Positions 9,501 to 20,335 are shown, counted from the stretch's first letter. The stretch: DNA of 34,916 nt from Collinsella aerofaciens (GCF_005845035.1 NZ_SPFO01000021.1:1-34916); one strand, 5' to 3'. Made by a program: numbers and translations. Notes: a model not told the origin generated them from the letters alone.

Positions 9501-9547
9501 GAGCAACCGCGCCCGACCCCACCCCATCGTGTGGACGCGTTCGCTTT

Positions 9548-9591
9548 CCCCGCGCGAGGCCACCCCAATCCCCTCGCGCGGGGCTTCTTTT
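9548..9591 (+). terminator. malQ terminator
   Basis: A perfect 12-bp stem CCCCGCGCGAGG / CCTCGCGCGGGG with a 12-nt loop is followed by CTTCTTTT. Confidence 0.88.
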
Positions 9592-9630
9592 GAATTTCTG
9601 ACATGTAGTCAACCCATCACAGGAGGAAAC

Positions 9631-11898
<2,268 letters not shown>

Positions 11899-11926
11899 TT
11901 CGCTTCCCCTACCCATCCTCTTGAAG

Positions 11927-11957
11927 ACGGAGCTGTGGCAACACGGCTCCGTTTTTT
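11927..11957 (+). terminator. glgP terminator
   Basis: An 11-bp stem (ACGGAGCTGTG / CACGGCTCCGT, one G-U pair) with a GCAA loop is followed by a run of T. Confidence 0.92.
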
Positions 11958-11995
11958 GTGCCGATATATTGACCCGTGGCCCGCCTCGGCCAAAT

Positions 11996-12134
11996 TGTCT
12001 CGATCTGTAACATCTACTTAGGCAAAACGGTCCTACCTGTTACAGATCGAGACATACCGGTCCTTCCCCTGGGTTTATCTCAATCTGTAACATTTGGCCG
12101 CCGTAATCCAACCTTACTGTTACAGAACGAGACA
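11996..12134. repeat. Two tandem 17-bp-arm palindromic cassettes, 80-bp period
   Basis: Cassette A has perfect arms TGTCTCGATCTGTAACA (11996-12012) and its complement (12038-12054) around a 25-nt loop. Cassette B repeats this exactly 80 bp later (12076-12092 and 12118-12134, 14 of 17 pairs, again a 25-nt loop). Arms are conserved and loops are not. Both lie between the glgP terminator and the terminator of the convergent ABC operon. There is no coding content; the rest of 11958-12161 shows nothing else. Confidence 0.85.
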
Positions 12135-12161
12135 AACCGTCAGACCTCCCCAACACAAAGA

Positions 12162-12200
12162 AAGGCTCCCCTCTCGTCCAGTGGACGGAAGGGGAGCCTT
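12162..12200 (-). terminator. Terminator of the sugar ABC operon
   Basis: An 11-bp outer stem AAGGCTCCCCT / AGGGGAGCCTT has an inner CGTCC/GGACG extension. On the minus strand it is followed by TTTCTTTG. It lies 68 nt past the msmK-like stop codon. Confidence 0.85.
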
Positions 12201-12268
12201 ATATGTGACCACGGCAAAAGGATGGCAAAGCCGCAGTCGCCCAAAAGGAGGGCCTGATTGGGTCGGGC

Positions 12269-13468
12269 CTAGATAAGGTTCTTGCCGGAGACCTTATCGA
12301 AGAGGTGGGTCGCGTTCTTCTCGAACTTGAACCAGATGGTGTCGCCAGCCTTGAGCGCACCCTTGGCCTCAAGGTCGACAACGGGAATGATCAGGACGAA
12401 CTGGCCATCGGGAGCGGTCACGTGGACATGCTCGGTCGAACCCATGAGCTCGGTCACCTCGACGGTACCCTGGAGCGCGCCCTCCTCGTCCTTGTCGGCA
12501 AGCAGAATCTGCTCGGGGCGCACGCCGGCAGTGATCTCCTTCGCGTCGCCGCCGTCCCAGTTGAGAGCAAGCTGAGCGCAGGTCTCGGGGGCGAGCGCCA
12601 CGTTCATATCCTCGGTCTTGACGGTAAATCCGTTGCCCGAGCGCACCAGCTGGGCATCGAAGAAGTTCATCTGCGGCACGCCGATAAAGCCGGCAACGAA
12701 GATGTTTGCGGGATGGTTGAAGACCTCCTGCGGCGTGGCGATCTGCTGGACGACGCCGTCCTTCATGACCACGATACGATCGCCGAGGGTCATGGCCTCG
12801 GTCTGGTCGTGAGTGACGTAGATGAACGTGCCCTTGATCTCGTGGCGCAGCTTGATGAGCTCGGCACGCATCTGGTTACGCAGCTTGGCGTCCAGGTTGG
12901 ACAGCGGCTCGTCCATCAGGAAGACCTTAGGATCACGCACGATGGCGCGGCCGATAGCGACACGCTGGCGCTGGCCGCCCGAAAGCGCCTTGGGCTTACG
13001 GTCGAGGTACTCGGTGATACCCAAAATCTCGGCAGCGGAGCGAACCTTGCGGTCGATCTCGTCCTTGGGGACCTTCTTGAGCTCAAGCGTAAACGCCATG
13101 TTCTCGTACACCGTCATATTGGGGTACAGAGCATAGCTCTGGAACACCATGGCAATGTCGCGGTCCTTGGGTGCCACGTCGTTGACGCGCTTGCCGTCGA
13201 TAAACACATCGCCCGAGGTAATGTCCTCCAGGCCAGCAACCATGCGCATCGTCGTGGACTTACCGCAGCCAGACGGGCCGACGAGAACGATAAACTCCTG
13301 GTCATGCACGGTGAGGTTAAAGTCCTCCACCGCGAGCACGCCGTCCTCGGTAACCTTGAGGTTGTGCTTTTTCTCCTCGGTCTTCTTCTTTTTGCCAAAG
13401 AAGCCCTTCTTTTTGGACTCGTTGTTGGGATACACCTTCTGAACATGTTTGAGAACGATCTCGGCCAT
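12269..13468 (-). CDS. ABC transporter ATP-binding protein, MsmK/UgpC (CUT1) type
   Basis: A 399-residue ATPase that would power sugar import through the adjacent CUT1 permeases. Walker A is GPSGCGKST, the signature is LSGGQRQRVAIGRAI and Walker B is VFLMDEPLSNLDAKLR. The H-loop is VTHDQTEAMTLGDRIVVM, followed by the C-terminal OB/TOBE domain typical of MalK-like ATPases. Unusual is a Lys-rich insertion at about residues 16-38 (containing GKKKKTEEKKH) between the first strand and the AVEDFNL strand, where most family members have a short loop. Last gene of the operon, 68 nt after the second permease, with an intervening hairpin. Closely related ATPases often serve several importers. Confidence 0.93.
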   Translation of the reverse strand: MAEIVLKHVQKVYPNNESKKKGFFGKKKKTEEKKHNLKVTEDGVLAVEDFNLTVHDQEFIVLVGPSGCGKSTTMRMVAGLEDITSGDVFIDGKRVNDVAPKDRDIAMVFQSYALYPNMTVYENMAFTLELKKVPKDEIDRKVRSAAEILGITEYLDRKPKALSGGQRQRVAIGRAIVRDPKVFLMDEPLSNLDAKLRNQMRAELIKLRHEIKGTFIYVTHDQTEAMTLGDRIVVMKDGVVQQIATPQEVFNHPANIFVAGFIGVPQMNFFDAQLVRSGNGFTVKTEDMNVALAPETCAQLALNWDGGDAKEITAGVRPEQILLADKDEEGALQGTVEVTELMGSTEHVHVTAPDGQFVLIIPVVDLEAKGALKAGDTIWFKFEKNATHLFDKVSGKNLI

Positions 13469-13485
13469 GTCTTTACCTTTCGATA

Positions 13486-13512
13486 TGCGGCGCCGCGCTG
13501 AGGGGCGCCGCA
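13486..13512 (-). other. Intercistronic hairpin between permease and ATPase genes
   Basis: A perfect 9-bp stem TGCGGCGCC / GGCGCCGCA with a 9-nt loop and no U-run. It is likely an mRNA processing or stability element rather than a terminator. Confidence 0.55.
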
Positions 13513-13536
13513 GAAACTTGCAAAACAGTTACGGCA

Positions 13537-14376
13537 TCAGCCCTTGACGGCACCTGCCACCACGCCGTCGATGATGTACTTCTGGCAGAGGATGTACATG
13601 ACGACGATAGGGACAACGACCATCATGATGCAGGCCATCATGGGGCCGAGTTCGACGTGGCCGTAGCCGCCGCGGAAGTACTGGATCAAGATAGGAATGG
13701 TCTTGTACTTGGTGGAGTCGAGGGTGAGGTAGGGCAGCAGATAGTCGTTCCAGACCCACATGGTCTCGAGGATGCCGACCGAAAGATAGGTGGGCTTCAT
13801 GATGGGGAGGACAATCTTAAAGAACACCTGGACCGGGTTGCAGCCGTCAATCATGGCCGCTTCCTCGATCTCGAGCGGGATGTTCTTTACAAAGCCGGCG
13901 AACATAAAGACCGCCAGGCCCGCGCCAAAGCCCAGATAGATAAAGCAGATGTTGAACGGCGTGTTGAAGCCGATGCGGTCCGCCAAATTGGACAGCGTGA
14001 ACATGAGCATCTGGAACGGTACAACCATCGAGAACACGAACAGGTAATAGAAGAAGTTCGAGATCTTGCTGTTGACACGAACCACGTACCAAGCGCACAT
14101 GGAGCAGCACACCAAGATCAGCACGACCGACGTGACCGTGATGATGAGCGAGTACATAAATGCCGAGGCAAAGCCCTGCTCGTTCAGAGCGTGCATGTAG
14201 TTTGCGAGGCCGTTGAACGTCTCGGGCGTGAGCAGATCGAATGCCGTGGTGGTGCTGATTGCGGTCGCTTTCTTAAAGGAATTGAGCGCAATCATGAACA
14301 CGGGGTAGATCCATGCGAGCGACAGAATCGTAAAGAAAATCGAGAGCGCGCGGTTGATAACCTTATCGCGTTTCAT
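13537..14376 (-). CDS. Carbohydrate ABC permease, MalG-like (CUT1)
   Basis: A 279-residue membrane protein with about six hydrophobic segments. The coupling EAA loop is EEAAMIDGCNPVQVFFKIVLP, placed as in MalG-type subunits, and the Ile/Met-rich C-terminus is typical. It forms the transmembrane channel with the upstream permease. Its ATG at 14376 overlaps the stop codon of that gene by one base (TAATG), which implies translational coupling. The substrate cannot be assigned by eye; maltodextrin or another oligosaccharide is plausible given malQ and glgP nearby. Confidence 0.93.
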   Translation of the reverse strand: MKRDKVINRALSIFFTILSLAWIYPVFMIALNSFKKATAISTTTAFDLLTPETFNGLANYMHALNEQGFASAFMYSLIITVTSVVLILVCCSMCAWYVVRVNSKISNFFYYLFVFSMVVPFQMLMFTLSNLADRIGFNTPFNICFIYLGFGAGLAVFMFAGFVKNIPLEIEEAAMIDGCNPVQVFFKIVLPIMKPTYLSVGILETMWVWNDYLLPYLTLDSTKYKTIPILIQYFRGGYGHVELGPMMACIMMVVVPIVVMYILCQKYIIDGVVAGAVKG

Positions 14377-15230
14377 TACTGCTGCACCTCCTTGGACCTC
14401 GTGGCCTTAAGCTGAATCATGGAGATGGCTACGACCAGGATGCAGAAGATAACCGCCTTGGCCTGACCGATGCCCTGCCATGCGATACCGGCACGCGAAT
14501 AGAACGTGTTGTAGATGTTCAGGGCGAGCATCTCGGTGGAGTGCGCGGGGGCGCCGCCGGTAAGGGCGAGGTTCTGGTCGAACAGCTTAAAGCCGTTGGT
14601 GATGGACAGGAACAGGCAGATGGTGATGGTCGGCATCAGGTTAGGGATCTTAACCTTCCAAAACGTCTGCCATGCCGTGGCACCGTCGACCTTGGCGGCC
14701 TCGATGTAGTCGGACGGAATGGACTGCAGACCAGCGATGTAGATGATCATCATGTAGCCGACCTGCTGCCACAGGGTCAGGATGATAAGGCCCCAGAAGC
14801 CAGCAGCAGAGTTAAGGGCGATGAGCTGGGCGCCCACGTTGGAGAGCAGGCAGTTGATCAGAATCTGCCAGATGTAGCCCAGCACGATGCCGCCGATCAG
14901 GTTAGGCATAAAGAAGATCGTACGGAAGATGTTGGTGCCCTTGAGCGCTTTGCGGGTGAGCGCCTGCGCGATGGCGAGGGCGATTACGTTGATGAGCACC
15001 GTCGACAGGAAGGCAAACGCCACGGTAAAGAAGAACGACGTGGCAAACTGCGGATCGGACAGTGCGCGCACGTAGTTCTCGATACCGACAAAGTGCGTGT
15101 TGTTGATGGTAATAAACTGGCAGAACGAGAGATAGAAACCCTGGATAAAGGGGATCACGAACCCGATCATAAACGCCAGACACGTGGGCAGCATAAAGAG
15201 CGGCCACCAGCGCTTGAGTGCTTTGCCCAT
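14376..15230 (-). CDS. Carbohydrate ABC permease, MalF-like (CUT1)
   Basis: A 284-residue inner-membrane subunit with an N-terminal transmembrane helix and five further hydrophobic segments. The coupling loop is IEAAKVDGATAWQTFWKVKIP. The length (about 290) matches the short MalF/UgpA/MsmF-type permeases without the large periplasmic loop of E. coli MalF. ATG at 15230 is preceded by AAAGGACC. It follows the binding-protein gene after an 87-nt gap with a strong hairpin and is coupled to the next permease by TAATG. Confidence 0.93.
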   Translation of the reverse strand: MGKALKRWWPLFMLPTCLAFMIGFVIPFIQGFYLSFCQFITINNTHFVGIENYVRALSDPQFATSFFFTVAFAFLSTVLINVIALAIAQALTRKALKGTNIFRTIFFMPNLIGGIVLGYIWQILINCLLSNVGAQLIALNSAAGFWGLIILTLWQQVGYMMIIYIAGLQSIPSDYIEAAKVDGATAWQTFWKVKIPNLMPTITICLFLSITNGFKLFDQNLALTGGAPAHSTEMLALNIYNTFYSRAGIAWQGIGQAKAVIFCILVVAISMIQLKATRSKEVQQ

Positions 15231-15250
15231 AGAAGGGTCCTTTCAATATG

Positions 15251-15286
15251 CAGGGGGCGGGCAAACCAACGTCTGCCCGCCCCCTG
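15251..15286 (-). other. Strong hairpin between binding-protein and permease genes
   Basis: A perfect 13-bp GC-rich stem (15251-15263 with 15274-15286, 10-nt loop) without a U-run. In CUT1 operons such hairpins commonly raise the ratio of binding protein to permease by stabilising the upstream mRNA. That role is inferred here. Confidence 0.65.
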
Positions 15287-15317
15287 TCGCTAATCAGATA
15301 GCTTGGGCAGCAACTGC

Positions 15318-16634
15318 TTACTCGGAAGCAGCCTTCTCGGTCTTCCAGCCATCGACGAAGGCGTTCTTGACGCCGTCCCACTTGCTGTTGTCGGCAGCAT
15401 AGGCAATCAGAGCCTGCTTGAGGTTCTTCTTCCACTCCTCGGAGGGGATGTAAACGAAGTCCCAAGCGACGGTCTTCTTGCCGTCCTTGGCCATGGCAAC
15501 GGCCTGCTGCGAGAAGACGTTGGTGGTCTCCTTAGCGCTCTTGAACGGGGCAGTCAGACCCATCTTGTCAGCGATGATGCTGGTGGCGGTGTCAGAAGTG
15601 ACGCACCAATACATGAAGTCCTCGGTGGCCTTCTGGGCATCCTCGGAAGCCTGGGAGCTAACGCACCAGTAGTTCTCGCCGCCGGAGCACAGGCCCTGGT
15701 TCTCCTCGCCGTCGACACCGATGTAGATGGGCATCATGCCAATCTGATCGTCGGTCATGCCGGCCTTGGTGAGGTCAGCGTAGGCCCAAGAACCGTTCTG
15801 GTAGAAGACGGCCTTGCCGGTTGCGAACTCGTTGGTGGCGTCGTCGCCGGTCTTGGAGGCAAGCTGCGAAGGATCGCAGGTGGAGTCGGTGATGTACAGG
15901 TCGAAAATCTGCTTGAAGTTGTCGAGATACTCGCCCTTGATCTCGTCGTCCTCCTGGTTGTGCTCCTTCTCGAACTCGTAGTAGAGCGGGAGGTTGGCGA
16001 GGTGGGTGGTGTAGCGCCAGCTGGAGGAGTCATCCATGCCGGCAGAAGTAAAGGCACCCTCAACACCAAGCTCGTCCTTGCGGGCCTGGATGTCGTCGGC
16101 ACAAGCCTTCAGCTTGTCGAAGGAGTTGATGTCCTCGGCCTTGTAGCCAGCCTTCTCGAGCAGCTGCTTGTTGTAGATGATGCCGTAGCTCTCCTGGACC
16201 CAGTCGATACCCAGATCCTTGCCATCGGACTGCAGAGCCAGGGAGTCGTCAATGAGCTCACCGCGGAGCTTGGTATCGGACAGGTCGGCGCAGTAATCCT
16301 TCCAGTTCTTAAGACCGGTGGGGCCGTTGACCTGGAACAGGGTCGGAGCGGAGCTCTTGGACATCTCGGACTTGAGCTTCTCCTCGTAGGTGTTGGAGGC
16401 AGCGGTCACGATCTTGACCTCGACGCCCTTCTCCTTCTTATAGGCCTTGGCGATCTCCTTCCACTCCTTGTCGACCTCGGGCTTGAATTGGAGGAAATAG
16501 ACCTCGGCAGCGTCACCAGAAGCAGAGGAGCCGGAGCCGGCGGAGCCGCCGCAGCCTACAAGACCAAGGCCCAGAACCGCAGCCGCGGAACCAGCGAAGC
16601 CCAGGAACTGCCTTCTGCTCATTTCGTTCTTCAT
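15318..16634 (-). CDS. Sugar ABC transporter substrate-binding lipoprotein
   Basis: A 438-residue extracytoplasmic binding protein (CUT1, SBP_bac_1-like). The N-terminus combines a twin-arginine motif SRRQFLGF (residues 6-13) with a lipobox ending at Cys28 (GLVGC), so it should be exported folded by Tat and lipid-anchored. A Ser/Gly linker follows and then the two-lobed binding domain (for example VQESYGIIYNKQLLEKAGY and GKAVFYQNGSWAYADL). ATG at 16634 has an AAGGGTGG site at 6-nt spacing; an in-frame GTG 18 nt upstream is less well placed. First gene of the operon; its promoter contains TreR-like operator sites. Ligand unknown. Confidence 0.93.
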   Translation of the reverse strand: MKNEMSRRQFLGFAGSAAAVLGLGLVGCGGSAGSGSSASGDAAEVYFLQFKPEVDKEWKEIAKAYKKEKGVEVKIVTAASNTYEEKLKSEMSKSSAPTLFQVNGPTGLKNWKDYCADLSDTKLRGELIDDSLALQSDGKDLGIDWVQESYGIIYNKQLLEKAGYKAEDINSFDKLKACADDIQARKDELGVEGAFTSAGMDDSSSWRYTTHLANLPLYYEFEKEHNQEDDEIKGEYLDNFKQIFDLYITDSTCDPSQLASKTGDDATNEFATGKAVFYQNGSWAYADLTKAGMTDDQIGMMPIYIGVDGEENQGLCSGGENYWCVSSQASEDAQKATEDFMYWCVTSDTATSIIADKMGLTAPFKSAKETTNVFSQQAVAMAKDGKKTVAWDFVYIPSEEWKKNLKQALIAYAADNSKWDGVKNAFVDGWKTEKAASE

Positions 16635-16722
16635 TACAATCCACCCTTTCACACCGTGGCGGCACCCTTTGCCGCCGCCTTCGGAGATTGGCTCGGGGAC
16701 TTTGCCCCTTTTGCTGATTTGT

Positions 16723-16829
16723 ACAATACGCTATTTTGCTAGTTGTTTGAACAAGTATTACTAGAGCGGTAGAAAAACATCAGTGAACGGTAATTTCAAC
16801 TTGATACTTGACAAGTTTTGTATAAACAA
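16723..16829 (-). promoter_or_regulatory. ABC-operon promoter with two TreR-like operators
   Basis: On the minus strand, TTCAAA (16746-16751) and TATTGT (16723-16728) are 17 nt apart. The 12-mer TTGTTTGAACAA (16743-16754) overlaps the -35, and TTGTATAAACAA (16818-16829) lies 75 bp upstream. A small palindrome ACTTGACAAGT (16806-16816) lies between. The two 12-mers match the general form of GntR/HutC TreR-type sites. The gene for such a regulator is the next one upstream. Confidence 0.55.
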
Positions 16830-16847
16830 TTATTTGTTATCGAATGC

Positions 16848-16902
16848 AGAGAAAACGCCCGGTCAAGCCGATGCATCGTCGGTTTGACCGGGCGTTTTCT
16901 CT
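16848..16902 (-). terminator. gntR terminator (symmetric stem)
   Basis: A perfect 19-bp stem (16848-16866 with 16884-16902) starts 39 nt past the gntR stop. The arms carry AAAA/TTTT inside, so it could act in both directions and insulate gntR from the ABC operon. Confidence 0.85.
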
Positions 16903-16940
16903 TTGAGGGCATGAGTCTCGTCAGGCTGCGAGCTAGCCGG

Positions 16941-17660
16941 CTATCGCTTGGAGTTGACGCGGTAGTGGAAGATCTCGGGATGCGTGCGGGCATGCGTGAC
17001 CTCGAACAAGATGCCGTCCGAGGTGTACGACTGGCTCTCCATGACGGCAACGCAGTTGTATTTGCCAAGGTCAAGATAGCTGCAGTCCTCATCGTTGGCA
17101 AGCTCGACGCTCACCGTACGGCGACTCGCCATCACTTTGACGCCGCGTTTGTGCTCCAGATAGTCGTAAATTGACTTTGCAGCGATCTCGGGCGTCAGGC
17201 CTTTGGCGATCGACTCCAGAAAATAGCCGTGGTCCACCTGGCGAGCGCTACCGTTAAGGCTACGGACGCGCACCACGCGAATCAACTCCTCGCCCACCTT
17301 AAAGCCCAGGTGACGAGAGAGTTGCTCGGTGCAGACCAGATGTTCAAAAGACTTAACGTCCGTCGATGCAACGGCATTGTTGCGCTTTGCAAACTCGCCA
17401 AACGACTCAACCTCTTCGAGTGCGCCCAACATGTCGGTTTCGCCCTTAAGCCAAATAACGCGCACGCCCTTGCCGTGTATGGGCTGCACAAACATCCCGT
17501 CGGCCAGCATACTCAAGGCGCGACGGACGGTATTGCGAGTGCATCCGAACTCCGCGGTCAGCTCGGCTTCGGTTGGCAGCATCTCCTGAAACGCATAGGT
17601 CCCATTAATGATGCGCGAGCGTATTTCTCGGTAGATTCCTTCGTATATCGCTTTTGGCAT
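16941..17660 (-). CDS. GntR/HutC-family regulator, TreR-like
   Basis: A 239-residue regulator. The N-terminal winged helix (MPKAIYEGIYREIRSRI, then LPTEAELTAEFGCTRNTVRR) is typical GntR and the C-terminal UTRA domain (about residues 85-235) is the HutC-type sugar-phosphate sensor. The opening residues and layout resemble trehalose-operon repressors. It lies between the ABC operon (co-directional) and the divergent PTS-HAD gene, sharing an intergenic region with several dyads, so it probably regulates both and itself. ATG at 17660 has a GAGGTG site. The effector is unknown; a phosphorylated disaccharide made by the PTS is likely. Confidence 0.9.
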   Translation of the reverse strand: MPKAIYEGIYREIRSRIINGTYAFQEMLPTEAELTAEFGCTRNTVRRALSMLADGMFVQPIHGKGVRVIWLKGETDMLGALEEVESFGEFAKRNNAVASTDVKSFEHLVCTEQLSRHLGFKVGEELIRVVRVRSLNGSARQVDHGYFLESIAKGLTPEIAAKSIYDYLEHKRGVKVMASRRTVSVELANDEDCSYLDLGKYNCVAVMESQSYTSDGILFEVTHARTHPEIFHYRVNSKR

Positions 17661-17693
17661 TGTTTCACCTCTAATGAATATGTATGGCTAGGC

Positions 17694-17846
17694 ACGATAG
17701 CATTTCTTTGGGTTGTTTAAACCGATTATCGGTAAAGCACGGATTATTTACCGTCGACGGTTCCCCCGAAACTTAAATCGGACCGAATCAAAACCGTCAA
17801 TGCGGCAAGCAGCCAGTCCTCTACAATGAGTTCATTGTTTAAACGT
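17694..17846. promoter_or_regulatory. gntR/PTS divergent control region with operators
   Basis: Towards gntR: a TTTAAA -35 (17716-17721) and TATCGT -10 (17694-17699) are 16 nt apart, with the site TTGTTTAAACCG (17713-17724) over the -35. Towards the PTS gene: TACAAT (17822-17827) with TTGTTTAAACGT (17835-17846) near +1. Between them lie dyads ACCGATTATCGGT (17721-17733) and a perfect 12-bp palindrome ACCGTCGACGGT (17750-17761). The arrangement fits repression of both genes by the GntR protein. Confidence 0.5.
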
Positions 17847-17884
17847 TCTTGCTCGCACAGCATGTTGCATCCGAAAGGCATATT

Positions 17885-20335
17885 ATGCTGCAAAAAATCC
17901 AACGCTTTGGCGGGGCAATGTTCGCGCCCGCCATGCTGTTTTCTATATCAGGCCTCATGGTCGGCGTCTCCGCTCTCGCAACGACTGCGGACATCGTCGG
18001 CGATCTCGCCGTATACGGAACCCCTTGGTACGTTTTTTGGACCATCATCCAGCGCGGCTCGTGGACGGTCTTTAAACGCCTCCCGCTCCTTTTTGCCGTA
18101 GCGCTGCCCATCGGTCTTGCCCAAAAACAACCGGCTCGTTGCTGCCTCGAGGCTCTCGTCGCCTATTTTGCCTACTGCTTCTTTTTGAGCGAGATCATTA
18201 AGCTGAGCGGAGACAACCTTGGACTTGAGTACCCGTCATCTTTGACCACCGCCAGCGGTATCACCGTCATCGACGGCATCAAGACGCTCGACACCGGCAT
18301 TATCGGCCCGCTGGCGGTATCGGCAACCGTCGTCACCATCCATGACCGCTTCTACGATGCCAAGATTCCCGATTGGCTCGGCACCTTCTCGGGCTCCTCG
18401 CTGGTCTACCTCATCAGCTTTTTTGCCGTGTTTGCCCTTGCCGCCATCTCGGCCGCCATCGTGCCCTACGTATACGATGTAACCGATACGCTGCGTCACG
18501 CGCTTGCAGGCGTCGGTCCCTTTGGCGTGGGCATCTTTGTCTTTTTAGAACGAGCACTCGAGCCCTTTGGCCTGCACCACCTGCTCTACATGCCGATCTA
18601 CTACGACAACCTGGTCATTAACGACGGCATCTACGCCACGTGGAGCAGTTTGCTCCCCATCCTCTCCCATAGCACGCGCCCCCTTAATGAGCTTGCGCCG
18701 TGGGCCGGTTTTACCGCCACCGGCTGGGTCAAAGTCTTTGGCCTTCCTGCCATCGCAGCTGCGTTCTACTCCACCGCAAAACCCGAGCGCCGCGCCGGCC
18801 TCAGGGTCATCCTTGCTCCCGCCATCATCGCCTCGGTGGTTTGCGGCGTTACCGAGCCACTCGAGTTTCTCTTTATGTTCACCCACCCCGGGCTCTTTTT
18901 GCTCTACGCCGTCTTATCGTCTTGCCTTGCCACAGCCATGAATCTCTTTGGCATCGTCGGCATCTTCTCGGGCGGCCTCATGGAGATGGCAGCCTTCAAC
19001 TTTATTCCGCTCATGCGCACGCATGCCGGTGCCTATCTTTTGGCGCTCGGTATCGGCCTTGCCTTTAGCCTCATCTTTTTTGTTAGTTTTCGAGCACTCA
19101 TCTTGGTCTATGACCTTAAGACGCCGGGCCGCGAGAATCATGTCGCCAATCGCGCGGCAATCGATTGTTTAACGGGAAGCGACTTTGCCAAAGAGCAATC
19201 TCCCAATGACGAGGTCAATAGTCGATCCGATCAAGATCACGTCCTCGCTGAGCGGGTAATTCAGCTTTTAGGTGGCGTTGGCAATATCGTGGGCGCAACC
19301 AACTGCGCCACGCGCCTGCGCGTCGAGGTCGCAGACCCTTCCATCGTTGCAGATAACGCGTCGTTTGTCGCGGTGGGCGCCAAGGGCCTCATCATTACGG
19401 GCAAGACCGCCCAGGTGATTATCGGCATCTCCGTTCCCCGCGTTAAAGAGCATTTTGACCAGATCATGGGCCTCGAGCCGGGATTTGTGCCCACCACCTC
19501 GGCCTCCCCTGCCGCCAGCGCAGCCCATAAGCGCGGCGATATTTGCTTCTTCGATATCGACGGAACGCTCGCCTGGCAAGACCCCAGGCTCGCCCAAGAC
19601 CTTCCCGAAGACGAGCGGGACCTCTCCCCCTATCCCAACGAGGCGGTTTCGCAGGCAATCCGCGATTTCGTTGCAAACGGCAACATGGCCTTTATCTGCA
19701 CAGGGCGCACCCTCAGTTGCATCCACCCCAAACTTCTTGAGCTGCCCTGGACCGGCATCGTCTGTCTTGCGGGCGGTTACGCCGAGATCAACGGACACGC
19801 AATTCGTGATCTGTCGATGACGCCCAGTATGCTGCAGCGTCTTGCCCCCTATCTTGAGCAGTCGGGCGAAGTCATCCGCTTTGAGGGCCTCAACGGCGTC
19901 GTGCGCATGAGTGCCGATGCGCCCGATGCTCCCGGATACGCGCGCACCCTGGGCGACGCAGTCACGCAGCTGCAACATTACAGTGCCTACAAGATCTTGA
20001 TGTCTACATCGCTCGCCAACCACATCGCTCAAGATAAGGCACTTGAGCCGCTGTTGTGCTTTAACGAGCTCGAACTCGAGGTAACCGAAATCTCACCCCG
20101 CGAATGCACGAAGCGCGGGGGCATCCAGTCTGTACTCGACGCCCTCGATCCCCACCATGGAACCGTATACGGCATCGGCGACGCCAGCAATGACGTCTCG
20201 CTGATGAACGCCGTCGATGTCGGTATCGCCATGGGCAACGCGCCGGACTATCTCAAAAAGCGCGCCGACTACATCACCGACTCGGTCGACAAAGATGGCG
20301 TCGTCAAGGCGCTCGAGCACTTTAGGCTTATATAA
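17885..20335 (+). CDS. PTS EIICB (glucose/maltose-type) fused to HAD/Cof-like phosphatase
   Basis: An 816-residue three-part protein. Residues 1 to about 410 are a PTS EIIC membrane domain of the glucose/maltose/GlcNAc superfamily (about ten hydrophobic segments, with the conserved GVTEPLEF motif). Residues about 455-535 are EIIB, with the phospho-acceptor Cys474 in NCATRLRV. Residues about 553-816 are a HAD Cof-type hydrolase with motif I FFDIDGTLA (Asp557/Asp559), motif II CTGRT and motif IV GDASNDVSLMNAV. No EIIA domain is present, so phosphate must come from a separate EIIA. The fusion implies import, phosphorylation and perhaps dephosphorylation or sensing of the same sugar. ATG at 17885 has CGAAAGG upstream; a longer TTG frame crosses the operator and is rejected. 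It is divergent from the TreR-like regulator. Confidence 0.88.
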   Translation: MLQKIQRFGGAMFAPAMLFSISGLMVGVSALATTADIVGDLAVYGTPWYVFWTIIQRGSWTVFKRLPLLFAVALPIGLAQKQPARCCLEALVAYFAYCFFLSEIIKLSGDNLGLEYPSSLTTASGITVIDGIKTLDTGIIGPLAVSATVVTIHDRFYDAKIPDWLGTFSGSSLVYLISFFAVFALAAISAAIVPYVYDVTDTLRHALAGVGPFGVGIFVFLERALEPFGLHHLLYMPIYYDNLVINDGIYATWSSLLPILSHSTRPLNELAPWAGFTATGWVKVFGLPAIAAAFYSTAKPERRAGLRVILAPAIIASVVCGVTEPLEFLFMFTHPGLFLLYAVLSSCLATAMNLFGIVGIFSGGLMEMAAFNFIPLMRTHAGAYLLALGIGLAFSLIFFVSFRALILVYDLKTPGRENHVANRAAIDCLTGSDFAKEQSPNDEVNSRSDQDHVLAERVIQLLGGVGNIVGATNCATRLRVEVADPSIVADNASFVAVGAKGLIITGKTAQVIIGISVPRVKEHFDQIMGLEPGFVPTTSASPAASAAHKRGDICFFDIDGTLAWQDPRLAQDLPEDERDLSPYPNEAVSQAIRDFVANGNMAFICTGRTLSCIHPKLLELPWTGIVCLAGGYAEINGHAIRDLSMTPSMLQRLAPYLEQSGEVIRFEGLNGVVRMSADAPDAPGYARTLGDAVTQLQHYSAYKILMSTSLANHIAQDKALEPLLCFNELELEVTEISPRECTKRGGIQSVLDALDPHHGTVYGIGDASNDVSLMNAVDVGIAMGNAPDYLKKRADYITDSVDKDGVVKALEHFRLI

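Noticed and set aside
9343..9630. N-terminal extension of glgP
   Set aside because: It runs through the malQ coding end and its terminator; the AGGAGG-preceded ATG at 9631 starts the conserved protein.
15303..16742. 479-codon plus-strand frame opposite the substrate-binding protein
   Set aside because: It is antisense to a gene with a clear Tat/lipobox signal and binding-protein features.
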